Source: Asparagopsis taxiformis (taxonomy: Eukaryota > Rhodophyta > Florideophyceae > Bonnemaisoniales > Bonnemaisoniaceae). From it: DNA of 64,000 nucleotides. This document shows positions 10,113-20,869 of this stretch, one piece after another (positions within the stretch are counted from its first letter, which is position 1; the number at the start of each line of letters is the position of its first letter). Made by a program: the position numbers and the translations under genes. Location of the stretch: positions 1-64,000 of the forward strand of contig JALQPE010002660.1 of the NCBI GenBank assembly GCA_030407315.1, given 5' to 3'. The notes beneath the pieces are model-generated. The model was not told where the DNA came from. It did not search any database and saw nothing but the letters and a program-made list of their open reading frames with translations.

Positions 10113-11474
10113 ATGCTTCCTCTCGCTCCAAACGACGTTATAGAAGTTCAATGGGAACTTCGGCCGTTTGGGAGGAAACGAAAAATTGTGTGGTGGTCTG
10201 CAATCGTCAAGGAAATTACTCAGGTCAAGACTGAAACAGACCCATTCCTCCATGCATTGCTCGAATACAAAGCTGAATATGGTTTCGACTCTACCCTTTC
10301 TCAAGTCAAGATTTCAGATCGTAACGAGCTCGTCGACAAGGATTCCGGAAGGGTTCTCCCGTGGCGAAGTGGTGAGCTTCGCAGTATGGACTCACCTGCA
10401 TCCCCAGCAGAGAGAGACCCGGACTACGGCATTGACCACACTCGCCACCGCCACCGCGGCATCCTTCAAGATTGCACTGCGGATCAAATGAAGAAGACCA
10501 TAGCAGAAATGCTGGCAAGATTGGAAAAGCTGGAGTCAGCTGCCAAACATCCTCTTCCCCCTCCATTCGATTCCAACAGCTCCATGACCTCCTCTGCTCT
10601 GACTGTATGTAGCATTCTGTTTCAGAAGCTTGGTGTGTACACGGACAAGCCCCTCTCCCTCCGGATGACAAAATCCGAGCACTCCAGGGGAATGCGACAA
10701 ACATCGCAAGAAGAAATCAGAGTACAGGCTGACTGCTCCCTTGCTCAATTCCGCACTATTGCCATTCAATGCAAGGCGAAAGAGAATCGTGATGTTCTCT
10801 TCCTGCCGTCCTTTGAGGACATCACCTTTCCCTCTGGAAATGAGTCGGATCTTTCCATCATTTTCCCCACCTTTCAGGCACTATGTGACTCCATAGGTAC
10901 CTCGCAACACGGGTTCCAGAAAATATTGGTGAAGAGCAGGGCGGAACGCGATGGAGGCAGCTCATCGATTGTCCGAATTTTAGGAAATCTAGTCGACGTT
11001 GACTGCTCTCATGATGCTCCTTCTTCCGCATTTCTCGTCGGCTCATCTGCTTACGTCCTGTCCAGCCCAGACCAACGTATGACAGTTCTTTGCAGAGACT
11101 CCTACGAGTTTGACCATGTCAACAATACATTTTTACATCCCCTATGTCTTAGCCAACTATCACAGTCTAGCATCGTGGACTCTTTCCACCTACGTGATAA
11201 GGCTACTGTTACTTATGGAGCAACGTTTTCGTTACTGTGGAGACGTATTCAGCGCCGAGCTTGTTACAGCACTTTCCAGCCTCTATCAACCGCAGAGACG
11301 TTTGGTACACTACATCTACGCTTACCTTGCTGTATTTTCAGTGGTACTACTATATGCCAGGAGCTTGAAGACATTGGCTATGAGGCTATCTCTCGTCTTG
11401 GCTTCAATGCGGATTCAGACACTACCCACCCACCCTCTCCTCCACCTGCCACCTGCAGTCCGGAGCAAAAATGA
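10113..11474 (+). CDS. Unrecognised protein with Tudor/PWWP-like N-terminus
   Basis: A clean 453-residue frame starting at an ATG in the context CCAACATGC. The first 85 residues (VQWELRPFGRKRKIVWWSA, then a Leu/Tyr strand and VLPWR) have the tryptophan-rich beta-strand pattern of Tudor- or PWWP-like chromatin readers; this is an impression, not a proven match. A short coiled coil (MKKTIAEMLARLEKLE) follows around 125-145. The rest has no recognisable motif and ends in a Pro/Ser tail. It is divergent from the methyltransferase-SET gene and convergent with the next gene, so it may belong to the same cassette. Confidence 0.6.
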   Translation: MLPLAPNDVIEVQWELRPFGRKRKIVWWSAIVKEITQVKTETDPFLHALLEYKAEYGFDSTLSQVKISDRNELVDKDSGRVLPWRSGELRSMDSPASPAERDPDYGIDHTRHRHRGILQDCTADQMKKTIAEMLARLEKLESAAKHPLPPPFDSNSSMTSSALTVCSILFQKLGVYTDKPLSLRMTKSEHSRGMRQTSQEEIRVQADCSLAQFRTIAIQCKAKENRDVLFLPSFEDITFPSGNESDLSIIFPTFQALCDSIGTSQHGFQKILVKSRAERDGGSSSIVRILGNLVDVDCSHDAPSSAFLVGSSAYVLSSPDQRMTVLCRDSYEFDHVNNTFLHPLCLSQLSQSSIVDSFHLRDKATVTYGATFSLLWRRIQRRACYSTFQPLSTAETFGTLHLRLPCCIFSGTTICQELEDIGYEAISRLGFNADSDTTHPPSPPPATCSPEQK

Positions 11475-11749
11475 TAAAGCACACCTATCCGTAGTTATCC
11501 TGTTCCTGGGTATTCCATTCTAGAGCTCCTGTGGCCATCAATTTCTAGTAAAGACGGATACCCTCGCCCCTTCCTACTTCGACTATTCCACTACCTGTCT
11601 CTGCGCTTTTCCTTCGACTTGACACTATCGTCTGACTGGTTTCCTGATGTCTCGCATCTATCTACTTCCATCTATTACAAAATTCACCTCAACAGAAATT
11701 TTATTTCTTCATTCTTCGTCTACTACACCGAAACTGGTTTCATCCGATA

Positions 11750-13276
11750 CTACTCCCCTTCATTCTCGATTTCATCATCGACGAATACCTTCACATATTC
11801 TGCATCTCCTCCGTCCTCTTCCATAGACCTGAAGCTCTCCTCCAGCACTGATTCCCCCCCATCGTCTACGTTCAGTTCTTCATATCTATCACGCGATATA
11901 GTCAAAACCTCCTCATTCATGAACCGACTACTCACCCGCTCCCCGGGAAGAAGCAGTTTCACTGCTTCATTGATTTCCCGGATTTGCGCTCCTTCCACCT
12001 CTGTTCCACTTTGAAATTTCAAAATCGTTCGGAACCCGTATGCAAGTATGTAGATGAATTGCAAGGAGTATTCTGAACGTCGCAGGAACATGTTCTTATC
12101 AGAACATTGCGTGTAGGCGACTGCAAAGTTCAGTGCAACCTCTACTAAATTGATCCTCCTAGTCAAAAACCTCTTGTCCGGTTCTCCAATTATTTGAACT
12201 TCGTACTCGACTTTGAATAGCATTTCTTTTCGCACTGCAATGAAGTCGCGAAGAATCTTCATATTCTTGTCATCCATTGCTGCACGCTCCGCTGCATTCA
12301 TTTTCCTCTGCGCCGAGTACAGACTTGGAACTGACTCAATGTCCAGCCCACCGTCGTGCAAATGATGCTCCATTCGGACTGAACCTTGAAACCCACTGTA
12401 TAGAACGAATCCAAGATCTCGGATGAACCGGTTTCGCACATGATCTCTGGACTTGTTCATAAACCCGGTCACTGCTGTGAGTGCCGATTTCGTCACAGTG
12501 ATGCCTACCTCCTTTCTGTGCAACGGCCCATTGTCACCAACCTTTCTTCGCTTCTGCTTTCGAGCGGCCCCATCACTTCCCTCGGACGTCCCATGCATTC
12601 CATCCATGCGAGCAGAGTCCGTTCCGCGAATTGTCTCCTCAATGGTCCCGGTAGTCACATACCCCCGCGCCCTCCACCGTTCGATACCTTCCGACGTTCC
12701 ATTGGAGCTGGAACGGTCTCCTCCCTCTCTGAAAGAATTGTTTTGACACGTATTCTTGATTAAAGAGGTCACAACTTGGCAGCGCAATTCAATGTGGTTC
12801 CGGCCGGCAAGCGTCCTATTGAACACATCCTTTCGCTCATTGCTCTGCCTGGCGAACATCAGCGTATTGATTAGCTGGCATCCGTTGAAATGCCTATCCC
12901 TCTTATCCACCATTGCCTTCGTGTACGTTGGAACAACAGCACACAGCACAGCACACACCATTTCGAACGTGAACGATTTCTCCGCATCCTGCGCAATGCG
13001 GAGACGTTCCCTGTCCTTCTCGGAGGCGATCTTCTTCGGATGTCCTTGTCCCTGGCTCAGAAGCCCATCGACGATGCTCTTGACCTCCTGCATATCGGTG
13101 TTTAGCATGGAGACAGTCTTGGCGACATTTCCGAGAGTCTCGCGTAATTGAATGGTGCTCTTCTCGACGGCATCCATTTTATCACTCAGGGCTTTCAACT
13201 CTGCAGTGATGTTCGAAAAGCCCTCACGCGTTATTTCGGAAAATGCGGCGATGCTTACGGAGGTTTCGGGATTCAT
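11750..13276 (-). CDS. Unrecognised coiled-coil protein
   Basis: A clean 508-residue frame with a good ATG. Residues 15-75 are predicted coiled coil (SNITAELKALSDKMDAVEKS and onward). Residues 95-215 are helical with FEMVCAVLCAVVPTY, followed by a basic KQKRRK patch that could be a nuclear signal. The C-terminal half is helical with VEVALNFAVAYTQCSD and an acidic tail. I do not recognise the family. Its general plan, coiled coil first and then a helical domain with a late hydrophobic helix, resembles the gene at 33841-36124, but direct homology is not evident. Confidence 0.6.
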   Translation of the reverse strand: MNPETSVSIAAFSEITREGFSNITAELKALSDKMDAVEKSTIQLRETLGNVAKTVSMLNTDMQEVKSIVDGLLSQGQGHPKKIASEKDRERLRIAQDAEKSFTFEMVCAVLCAVVPTYTKAMVDKRDRHFNGCQLINTLMFARQSNERKDVFNRTLAGRNHIELRCQVVTSLIKNTCQNNSFREGGDRSSSNGTSEGIERWRARGYVTTGTIEETIRGTDSARMDGMHGTSEGSDGAARKQKRRKVGDNGPLHRKEVGITVTKSALTAVTGFMNKSRDHVRNRFIRDLGFVLYSGFQGSVRMEHHLHDGGLDIESVPSLYSAQRKMNAAERAAMDDKNMKILRDFIAVRKEMLFKVEYEVQIIGEPDKRFLTRRINLVEVALNFAVAYTQCSDKNMFLRRSEYSLQFIYILAYGFRTILKFQSGTEVEGAQIREINEAVKLLLPGERVSSRFMNEEVLTISRDRYEELNVDDGGESVLEESFRSMEEDGGDAEYVKVFVDDEIENEGE

Positions 13277-13789
13277 CTTGACCTTGCAATTGGAGTTTGC
13301 TAAAAGGAGAATTGCTTTGAAGGAAGGATGTCACGCTTAGTACAGCAGTGTTGTAGCAAATATCATTTCAGTGGATGCATCCATCCTGGTCTACTCTACA
13401 TAATAATAATGCTTCCCAGTGCTCCGTAACGGTTATTTTTCATAATTTAGTGGTGGATGGTGCGTATTCTTTCCTTTGCCACCACCCACGTCCTGTGCAT
13501 ACCACACCTCGCTACCAGACTGACGTCTCCTACTAGACACTTTCAATGCAAAGATAGATAGGTATAATTTGAAATGCTAAACTCAACATATTATAGCTAC
13601 TCTGTACATTCTCTCCTTACGGTGAGACAAACCAGATATGTTCTGTTCCCCAATCTTCCTTTCTACAACGTCCTATTCAGCATCTAGCTTCCCCGCACCC
13701 AACTATCTGTAAAGCACCATCACAATTAATATAGTCGTATACCACACACCATTCCAATATTTACCTTCACACCAACACTATGCTCCATA
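13277..13789. other. Spacer without gene
   Basis: A/T-rich intergenic sequence upstream of the coiled-coil gene. No supported reading frame, and nothing repeated elsewhere in the window was noticed. Confidence 0.55.
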
Positions 13790-14160
13790 TTTCCTCTAAG
13801 TCCACTCCACCAGACAGTGTTGTCAAACAATGCACGGTACTACCCGCAGACAATACAATTTGCTATCTACACTACTGTCTACAGATTTCCCCAGACAGTG
13901 CAGTAATACAGTACAATGTATTGTCTCAGACAGTAAAATGTACTGTCTGCACATACTGTCTGGCGGCAACACTTCCGGACAGTAAAATTTACTGTTCTGG
14001 ACAGTAAATTTTACTGTTTTTGGTACTGTCCAGATTTCGTGCCAGTTTACTGCTGCAGCAGTATTCTGAAATTTCCAGACAGTAAATTTTACTGTCTCCG
14101 CGCACTGTCTTGGCCAGACAGTAATTTTTACTGTCTCAGACAGTAAATTTACTGTCTGTT
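13790..14160. repeat. Palindrome family C array
   Basis: About ten short inverted units built from CAGACAGTAAA and TTTACTGTCTG, some joined as CAGACAGTAAATTTACTGTC. Spacing is irregular. The same vocabulary (ACAGT...ACTGT) fills 42640-43225. The array runs into the reading frame of the SET fragment that follows without an intervening stop near the junction. Confidence 0.85.
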
Positions 14161-14162
14161 TT

Positions 14163-14990
14163 CATTCTCAACACCGTAGTGGAGTCAACGTCGCATTTCT
14201 CCACCAGGTCTCTATTGGGAACTTTGCCCAGCAGTCCACGACTGCCCTACAGCAGCTGGCTTCTGCTCGTCTGGGAACTTCGGAAGAGAGTTCATCATTG
14301 AAGACAACCTCAAAAGTGCCCATTTCAACCAAACTTCCGCCCCACCTCATCAGCTTTCTTACTGGCATCTGGTGCATTCCGGACCAGCACAAGGAGTTGA
14401 CAGACCAGCCCGTTGATAAGTGGCCACAATCGCTGCTGGGTTTGTTGTCTACCGTGGATATTAAAACCCTGCTGTCAATAGACGCGATGGCACACAATGT
14501 ATACGTCGCAGCGTCAACGATTCCTTCGGCTGGTGACGGTCTGTTTGCAAGAGTGGATATTGATCCTGGAGATATCGTAGGGTACTATTTCGGGTCTGTG
14601 GTTTACAAGGATTTGTACAAGGCCAAGTTGAAGACTTTCGGTACTGGACCTACTTCCTTCTCGATTGAGCGTTTCCAGAAGTACGCTGTTCAAATTAAGG
14701 ATGCAAATGTGAAATGTCTGATGCCATCCACGTCTGCAAATCCAATCTTCATTGTTCCATTCGAGTATTGTGCGGCATCTAAAATCAACGACCCAACGTT
14801 TGTGGACCCAGCGGAGGGAACTGAGCGTCCGTCGCGTTCTGCTAATGTTAGTTTCTCTTCCCCCATACAAGAAGTTCTTGATGAGACCTCTGTATCAACC
14901 TATCAAGTTGTATGCGTCACTGCCAATGTGCCCATTTCAGCTGGCTCAGAGTTATTCATCGAGTACGGACACGAATACTTTTCCGTATAA
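14163..14990 (+). pseudogene. Orphan SET domain, 5'-truncated relative of the methyltransferase-SET proteins
   Basis: The frame is homologous to the last 220 residues of the methyltransferase-SET fusions. It has a pre-SET stretch (LPPHLISFLTGIW, DQPVDKWP), GDGLFARVDIDPGDIVGYYF, an AASKINDPTF segment where SET proteins have their NHS motif, and the closing SELFIEYGHEYF. No ATG lies in frame before the conserved part except one at 14488 inside it. The frame is open upstream into the family C repeats. It is best read as a piece cut from a larger gene. A functional small SET protein made from a 14488 start would lack the pre-SET part. Its 3' end (from 14897) is duplicated in inverted orientation at 15.7-16.1 kb. 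Confidence 0.7.
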
Positions 14991-15138
14991 CCAGTACCCT
15001 GTCTGGAGAAATGTTGAGAAGTAAATGTTTTCCCATCTTCCTTTAAACTCTGTTCATAGAATTGTAGTTCAAGTACGTGTATGTGAGCCAGGAGGGAAAT
15101 CCTTGCACAGGTCCCCTAAACGACGTAAAATCCTAGCG

Positions 15139-15259
15139 TAAAATTTGGTAATTTTTTTGGCTGTGAAATTACTGCAGTAAAAAGCGATCTAGCTTGTGCA
15201 CTTAGGTAGATCGCTTTTTACTGCAGTAATTTCAGAGCCAAAAAAATTACCAAATTTTA
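15139..15259. repeat. Foldback repeat family B, copy 1
   Basis: A 121-base near-perfect palindrome. Arms carry AAATTTGGTAATTTTTTTGG, then TTACTGCAGTAAAAAGCGAT, with a short loop GCTTGTGCACTTAGG. It lies directly after the SET fragment. Confidence 0.93.
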
Positions 15260-15730
15260 CAGTATAGCTTGTGGCGCCTATGGTGCCTTTTCGGCGACTG
15301 CTCTAGTCTGAGCTCTAGTCTGCACTCAACACGACCGTTGCTTCAATGATGTCATTAAGCAAAATGGTATGGCTTACGTTTACTTTCTACAATAAACGGT
15401 CTTTGACGCAGCTCGACTGTGTATGATGGTTCTGTACCACACCTTGTGGGTGTCACGATTGTTTGCTCGCAAGCGCAAGTAGCTCCACTAAGGGAGGGAC
15501 AGACCAGAACATGTATTCGTGGTCATGCTTCGTGCATTACCATACGGTGCATTTAGATTAGTTCATGTACATCCGGGTGAATATAGCGATGGAAAAGTAG
15601 AGGAACAACTACATTGCATTGCTCGCTGGCTTCCGTTCCGATGGTTGAGATGCCCGAAACAGAGGGTATTGGTCCGCGGTATGAGGGGAGATGTGCAAGG
15701 CAAGTGCCACAGGCGCCACAAGCTAGACTG

Positions 15731-15851
15731 TAAAATTTGGTAATTTTTTTGGCTCTGAAATTACTGCAGTAAAAAGCGATCTCCCTAAGTGCACAAGCTA
15801 GATCGCTTTTTACTGCAGTAATTTCACAGCCAAAAAAATTACCAAATTTTA
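15731..15851. repeat. Foldback repeat family B, copy 2
   Basis: Inverted twin of copy 1 and part of segment A'. Same arm sequence with the loop reading CTAAGTGCACAAGC. Confidence 0.93.
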
Positions 15852-16235
15852 CGCTCGTATTTTACGTCGTTTAGGGGACCTGTGCAAGGATTTACATCCT
15901 GTCTCGCATACACTTATTTGAATTTTATGAACAGGGTGTAAAGGAAGATGGGAAAACATTTACTTCTCAACATTTCTCCTGACAGGGTGCTGGTTACACA
16001 GAAAGTATTTCGTGTCCGTACTCGATGAATTACTCTGAGCCAGCTGAAATGGGCACATTGGCAGTGACGCATACAACTTGATAGACACAGTCAAGCTGCG
16101 TCAAAGACCGTTTATTGTAGAAAGTAAACGTGAGCCATTCTGTTTTCCTCAATAAAATCATCGAAGCAACGGTCGCATTTAGTGCAGGCTAGAGCAGTCG
16201 CCGAAAAGGCGCCACGGGTCAGCTCAAGGTGCGCT

Positions 16236-16355
16236 TAAAATTTGGAAATTTTTTCGCTCTGAAATTACTGCAGTAAAAAGTGATCTACCTAAGTGCACAA
16301 AGCTAGATCACTTTTTACTGCAGTAATTTCAGAGCGAAAAAAATTACCAAATTTA
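16236..16355. repeat. Foldback repeat family B, copy 3
   Basis: Same foldback with a TTTTTTCGCTCTGAAATTAC arm variant. It stands about 500 bases upstream of the second ParB/dioxygenase gene and pairs with copy 4 at 20747 as brackets of that cassette. Confidence 0.92.
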
Positions 16356-16499
16356 ATGCCCATCCTCCATTCTCTCCATGACCGTTCAATATGAGTTCTG
16401 ATTGATTAGGACGCAACCGGCGGATATTATGCGCATTAGTTGTTATATTGCGCTGTCCCACGGTCCTGTTTGGACAACCTTCAAGGCATACCTTACACG

Positions 16500-16859
16500 A
16501 CATCCACTTCTTCTTTCTCGGCTCCTACTCATCTGCTACTCTCTCTGCTTCTTCTGCACCTGAAAAGCAATCCCGATCGAGGACTTCCCCCTACGAGACG
16601 CACTGTTCCGCTCTCTCTCTCTCTCTCTTTCTCTCTTTCACTCCCTACACCAATCTCTCCACCTCTACCTACCTCTCTCTGCCAGCCTTTCAGAGATCCT
16701 CTCTACCACTTCATTGCCAATCTCTCTGGCACTATCCACCACACTCTCCCTCACACTGTCTCTCTAAAGCGACAGTCTATCTCTCCTCAACCATCTCTAT
16801 TCTCCTATCCCCCTCTCTTTCTCACTACACTTCCGCGCTACCCACTCGGCAAAAACAAC
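16500..16859 (+). promoter_or_regulatory. Pyrimidine-rich leader of the second ParB/dioxygenase gene
   Basis: The 360 bases before ATG 16860 are strongly C/T biased, including a CTCTCTCT run near 16612-16640, and there is no stop in frame. The start is placed at 16860 because it follows AAAACAAC and opens the conserved protein, not at earlier non-ATG codons. A similar C/T-rich leader precedes copy 1 at 1215-1400. Polypyrimidine leaders around transcription starts are common in several eukaryotes; a promoter role is inferred. Confidence 0.4.
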
Positions 16860-19800
16860 ATGCCTCCGCGTACTATCCCTCTGTCGACCACCAGTGCAGC
16901 TCGAGAGCTCACCATCCCTGCCATGTCCCGCACTGGCACCTCGCTTTCGAACTACCTGTTCAGGGAAACGAAACTTCCGATCGCTGACATTCATGTCACG
17001 GAAGAAACATCCCGCGAGGTTGATGTCTCTCATGTTGAAGTGCTGTTCCAGAAGATGGTTCTCGAAGGCTTTCAGACCTCTTCTGTGGGCTCCATGACTG
17101 TGGTAAATCTACCATTTGGGCCCGATGGAACACGCTACTACATAGCGGACGGTCTTCATCGTCGTGGAGCTCTGGTGCGGGCGAAGGAGGAACAGGTTGA
17201 GCGTTTAGCTTCCGTTGTGGACAACGTTCCTGTCCAGGAAGCCTTGAGGCCGGATGGTGCGCCAATGACTATGGAGGATGTCCTTTACCTCAGTCAGCGG
17301 TTGAATGAGCTTGTTCACACTGTTTTGCCAACCACCATCCGGGATCGTATACATGCTATCATTAGCATATACAATTGCAACCTCAAGTACGCTCAACCTG
17401 GGGATAGGAATCTGGCCAACATGACGGCTTCGCAGCTGTCTAATTGGTTCTTCCAACGTCATTTTTCTGGCATCCTCCGGAAGAGTACCGTGACGTCCAT
17501 CGTCAATGTGGCTATGAATATGCGACGTTCGCCTCGCACGTACGCAGCCTACAAGATGGCTTCCGGGAGGAAGGAGAACGAGGTCGGCATCAGCCTTCTG
17601 GTCCTAAAAGACACAGCATTCACGAAGGCTGAAGACCGTGCTAGTGAATTGATGGTGAAATGCCTTCACTACCGGTCTGTGCTGCTGATGCATTCGTTTG
17701 GACGTATCCCAGGTCTCCAGCTCCGTACATATCTCAATTACGTTAGAGATTTCTACGAGGTCATCCGTGAACTAGCACCCATGGTTGACCTCAGTACGGA
17801 GCAATTGGCAGACCTGGAAGACCTTGAACCGGATGGAAAGGAAATGATTCCGACCTGGAAATCCGTGTTCAAGCGTATGGTTCAGTACGAGGAGGAGCCG
17901 GTGCCGAAGAGAACGGAGAACCAAGATCTTCGTATCGAAGATTTCCGTTCGGTCATCCAGCATCGTTTCAATGTTGCACCGAAGCAACAGACTCCTCCTC
18001 GTACTGAGCCGTTGGACTCTGCTGCGAATACCACTCCCGCCAATGACGTGGTAATGGAGGAGGGTGCGAGGGCTTCAACGAGTGCTCCTCCTGCACCTGT
18101 CCCTCCGCCAGGATCACCATCGCAAGTGCCTGGCAAGGATCGTTCTCCGACACAGTTCGGAGAAACTATCATCGAGCCTCTCCCTGTCCCCCTTCCCTCT
18201 GAGCCCCTCCCAGAGGATGAAACTGGTCCCTTGGACATTTCTGCTGCTGTTCCACCTGAACAAACGCAGCAGAATGCTCCCGGGTCCTCAGGCAATCCCA
18301 CCACCCCTCCTGCCAAACCCACCACCCCTCCTGCCAATCCTACCACCCCTCCTGCCAAACCCACCACCCTCCTGCCAATCCTACCACCCCTCCTGCCAAT
18401 CCTACCACCCTCTCCTCATCCCTCCCCCTCTCCTCCCAATCCCATCACCCCTTCTCCTCATCCCTCTCCTGCTCAGTCTCCCATGGCTGTCTCAACCCCC
18501 TCCGCTGCCCGGGTTCCATCTTCTCCCCCAAGTCTCCTATGGCTGTGTCACCACCCTCCCCTGCTCCAGTTCCCCCCACACCTATGGGGGAACAGCAGAA
18601 CCCCGAAATTGCGGAAGTCTCTGAACCGCTGGGGGTGGTGCGGAGTATCCCGTTTCGCGTGCCATTCGCATTCCGGCCGACGAAACTACTCCACGCCCCT
18701 TCCCTTGCTCTCTTGGACCGCACTGTCGCTTTCCCGGCTCTGCCACTGTGCACAAATGCACAGCGTGCAACTCTAAGCCAGTTCACAATCTGTGCGACTA
18801 TCCCCGCGTCCACCATCTCATCCCCATCAAGTACCTTAACCAAGGTGAGCGAGACATGGTCTTCGTCTGCTCCCGTCGGTGCTATGATGGTCGTCAACCC
18901 AATGACGCCCCTTCTTGGACCCCTCCTGCAGGGGTCACGTTACAAGAAGCGTGGGATGGTGATGAGTTTAATCCTTTTCGCAAAGGAGGCTCAACGACCG
19001 AGTCGGTGGAACAGGACAAGGGTGAAGCGGGTGTCAAGGACAAGAGGAGAACCGTAGGAGAGAAGACTCCCATATCGTTGGGCAAGGTCAAGAAGCCCTC
19101 CAAGAGTACCCGCCGAGGGGAAAAGAGGAAAAGGGACGATACCTTTAGTCCGCTTCCGGCCCGTGTTACTCGGTCGAAGACCAGAAGTGCTGCCGTTGCA
19201 GAGCAGCTCATCGCTCTTGGCAGCACTTCTTCCCCTCCTCCCTCCCTTCCGCTTCCTGGTCAACCCCCGTCTTCGGGTGAGAAGGAGCGTGACAATGAAG
19301 GTGAGAGTGAGGAGGAGGAAGAAACCCCCACGAAATCGAAGGTGACTTCGAAGGGGTTTCTGGTCCACCGGTACGAGGACGAACAGCCGAGTCCACCTCC
19401 CCACCTCCTCGAGAATACTTCCGTGGCCGAAGCTGAATCGTTCGTCCGTTCAGTTTCGAGCCTACTTCATCCTGAACACCGCTCTGGGTTCTACTTGACG
19501 GAAGGGGAGGTGGAGGAACTGAGGGAGGATATTGACTCCATGGCTGGTTCTTCGTCCATCGAGAGGGCTGTGTATTTCGAGCGGGCAAGGGCTAGTATTG
19601 ATTCTGATGGATATGTTGTCCTGGAGAACATACTAGGAGCTAAGGAAGTGCGGTCTAGTATCCACGACCTTCTGGCAGCCTTTGCGAAGAAGTTCTCGGA
19701 AGACGAGGAAGGTGCGTGGATTTCGATTCTCAATTCCGGTTCTACAGCCAAGGATGCAGAAGGGGGCCGTCTCGGCAGCGGTACATGACCCCCTGCAAGG

Positions 19801-20522
19801 CCGTTGTCGAAGACCTGGACACGCTTGCGTCTGGTCCAATCGCTCACGATAAGGTTTCTGTGGATGTTCTGCTCGCTATTATAGCAGAAAAGCTCCACTT
19901 AGAAGATTCCGTTTCGTCATTGAAGGGATTCAAGGAAGGCTCCAAGCTCAGGTTCGGTAGAACAGGTCTTCGGATGCTGCTCACAGGGTCGGGCTGTGAT
20001 CGTCAGATACCTCATCTGGACTTCACATACCCCGGTCCACCGCCAGGGGAACCCAACCGATACTACGGTAAACCTGCACCAGATCCTGACTATGCATTCA
20101 TTGCAACTGGTGCAGTGGGTTCCCCGATTCTGGTACGACCTCGCAGCCATACCTTCCTCAACTCCCCACGCAAGGCCTTCCTGGACGTCTGGCCCCATCT
20201 CGTTCCCAAGTTGGTCTGGATACCTCCCTTCTCTGTTTTTGTCTCTCGTGGAGACTTGGAACATGCAGGTCCAGGATGGCAGGACCACGATTTCGTGAAG
20301 ACCAGGCTTTCCAACACTGGAATGCCGTATGGTCACCATATTCGGGTCCACACAATGGCTGCGCGTGTCTCCTCCGAGCTCGTCAACGACCTAGTTTATG
20401 CGCCAGGGCTGGGTGACGACCCCAATGCTCTGCCGGAGCCCTACGATTTCGATCACGACTACGTGTCGGATAGTGATAAGGAAGAGGAAAGTAGTAGCGA
20501 AGAGTATATTACAGTTGAATAG
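16860..20522 (+). CDS. ParB/Srx-like protein with C-terminal 2OG-Fe(II) dioxygenase-like domain (copy 2)
   Basis: Same plan as copy 1. Residues 40-140 hold the ParB-like domain with YIADGLHRRGALV. A helical region follows, then a Pro/Thr-rich linker. Next is a cysteine-rich knuckle (HKCTAC, LCDYP, FVCSRRC at 18751-18880) not seen in copy 1. The end is a dioxygenase domain opening with DGYVVLENIL (as in PhyH-like enzymes) and carrying IPHLDF (H-x-D near 20010), RGDLEHAGPGW and HHIRVH. To read through, three -1 shifts are needed, at 18525-18529 (C5), 18733-18735 (CCC) and 19780-19781 (GG). The conserved protein resumes after each, so these may be sequence errors. The acidic tail ends at 20522. 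Substrate unknown; DNA base oxidation is inferred. Confidence 0.7.
18295..18420 (+). repeat. Pro-Thr tandem repeat inside copy 2
   Basis: Degenerate 21-base units encoding PTTPPAK/N. From about 18367 the frame gives PILPPLLPIL instead, which suggests a small insertion or deletion pair inside the repeat. Confidence 0.75.
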
Positions 20523-20746
20523 ATAGCATATTAACTATAACATGCTCTAAACTGATATTTCTCTTGTTTCCATGTTCTCCCACATTCCTATAGTCTACTT
20601 GTAGTTTGTCAGAATCTCCTTCCGTTGATAGTCCTCTGCCCTCTCCCCTTCTCGTGCATGGCAAGGTAAAGAATGGTAGTATACTAGTTGCAACCAGTGT
20701 GCCTTCGCAAGTCGCGAAGGGCGCTGGACCCCTGGCGTTGAGGTCC

Positions 20747-20869
20747 TAAAATTTGGTAATTTTTTTCGCTCCGAAATTACTGCAGTAAAAAGCGATCTAG
20801 CAAAGTGCACCAACCTAGATCACTTTTTACTGCAGTAATTTCGGAGCGAAAAAAATTACCAATTTTTTA
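20747..20869. repeat. Foldback repeat family B, copy 4
   Basis: Palindrome with TTTTTTTCGCTCCGAAATTA arms and the loop CTAGCAAAGTGCACCAACCTAG. It is followed by ACATCTCCCGTTCCATG, which also follows copy 5, so these two share a longer unit. Confidence 0.93.

Larger units (their letters stand above)
14897..16230. repeat. Nested inverted duplication (A-B-C-A'-B')
   Basis: Segment A (14897-15262, end of the SET frame plus a foldback) reappears reverse-complemented as A' (15725-16084). Segment B (15263-15425) reappears reverse-complemented as B' (16085-16230). The order is A, B, C, A', B' rather than the A, B, C, B', A' of a simple palindrome. Arms are about 85-95 percent alike by eye. This points to at least two rearrangement events, or to insertion of one foldback element into another. 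Confidence 0.85.
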
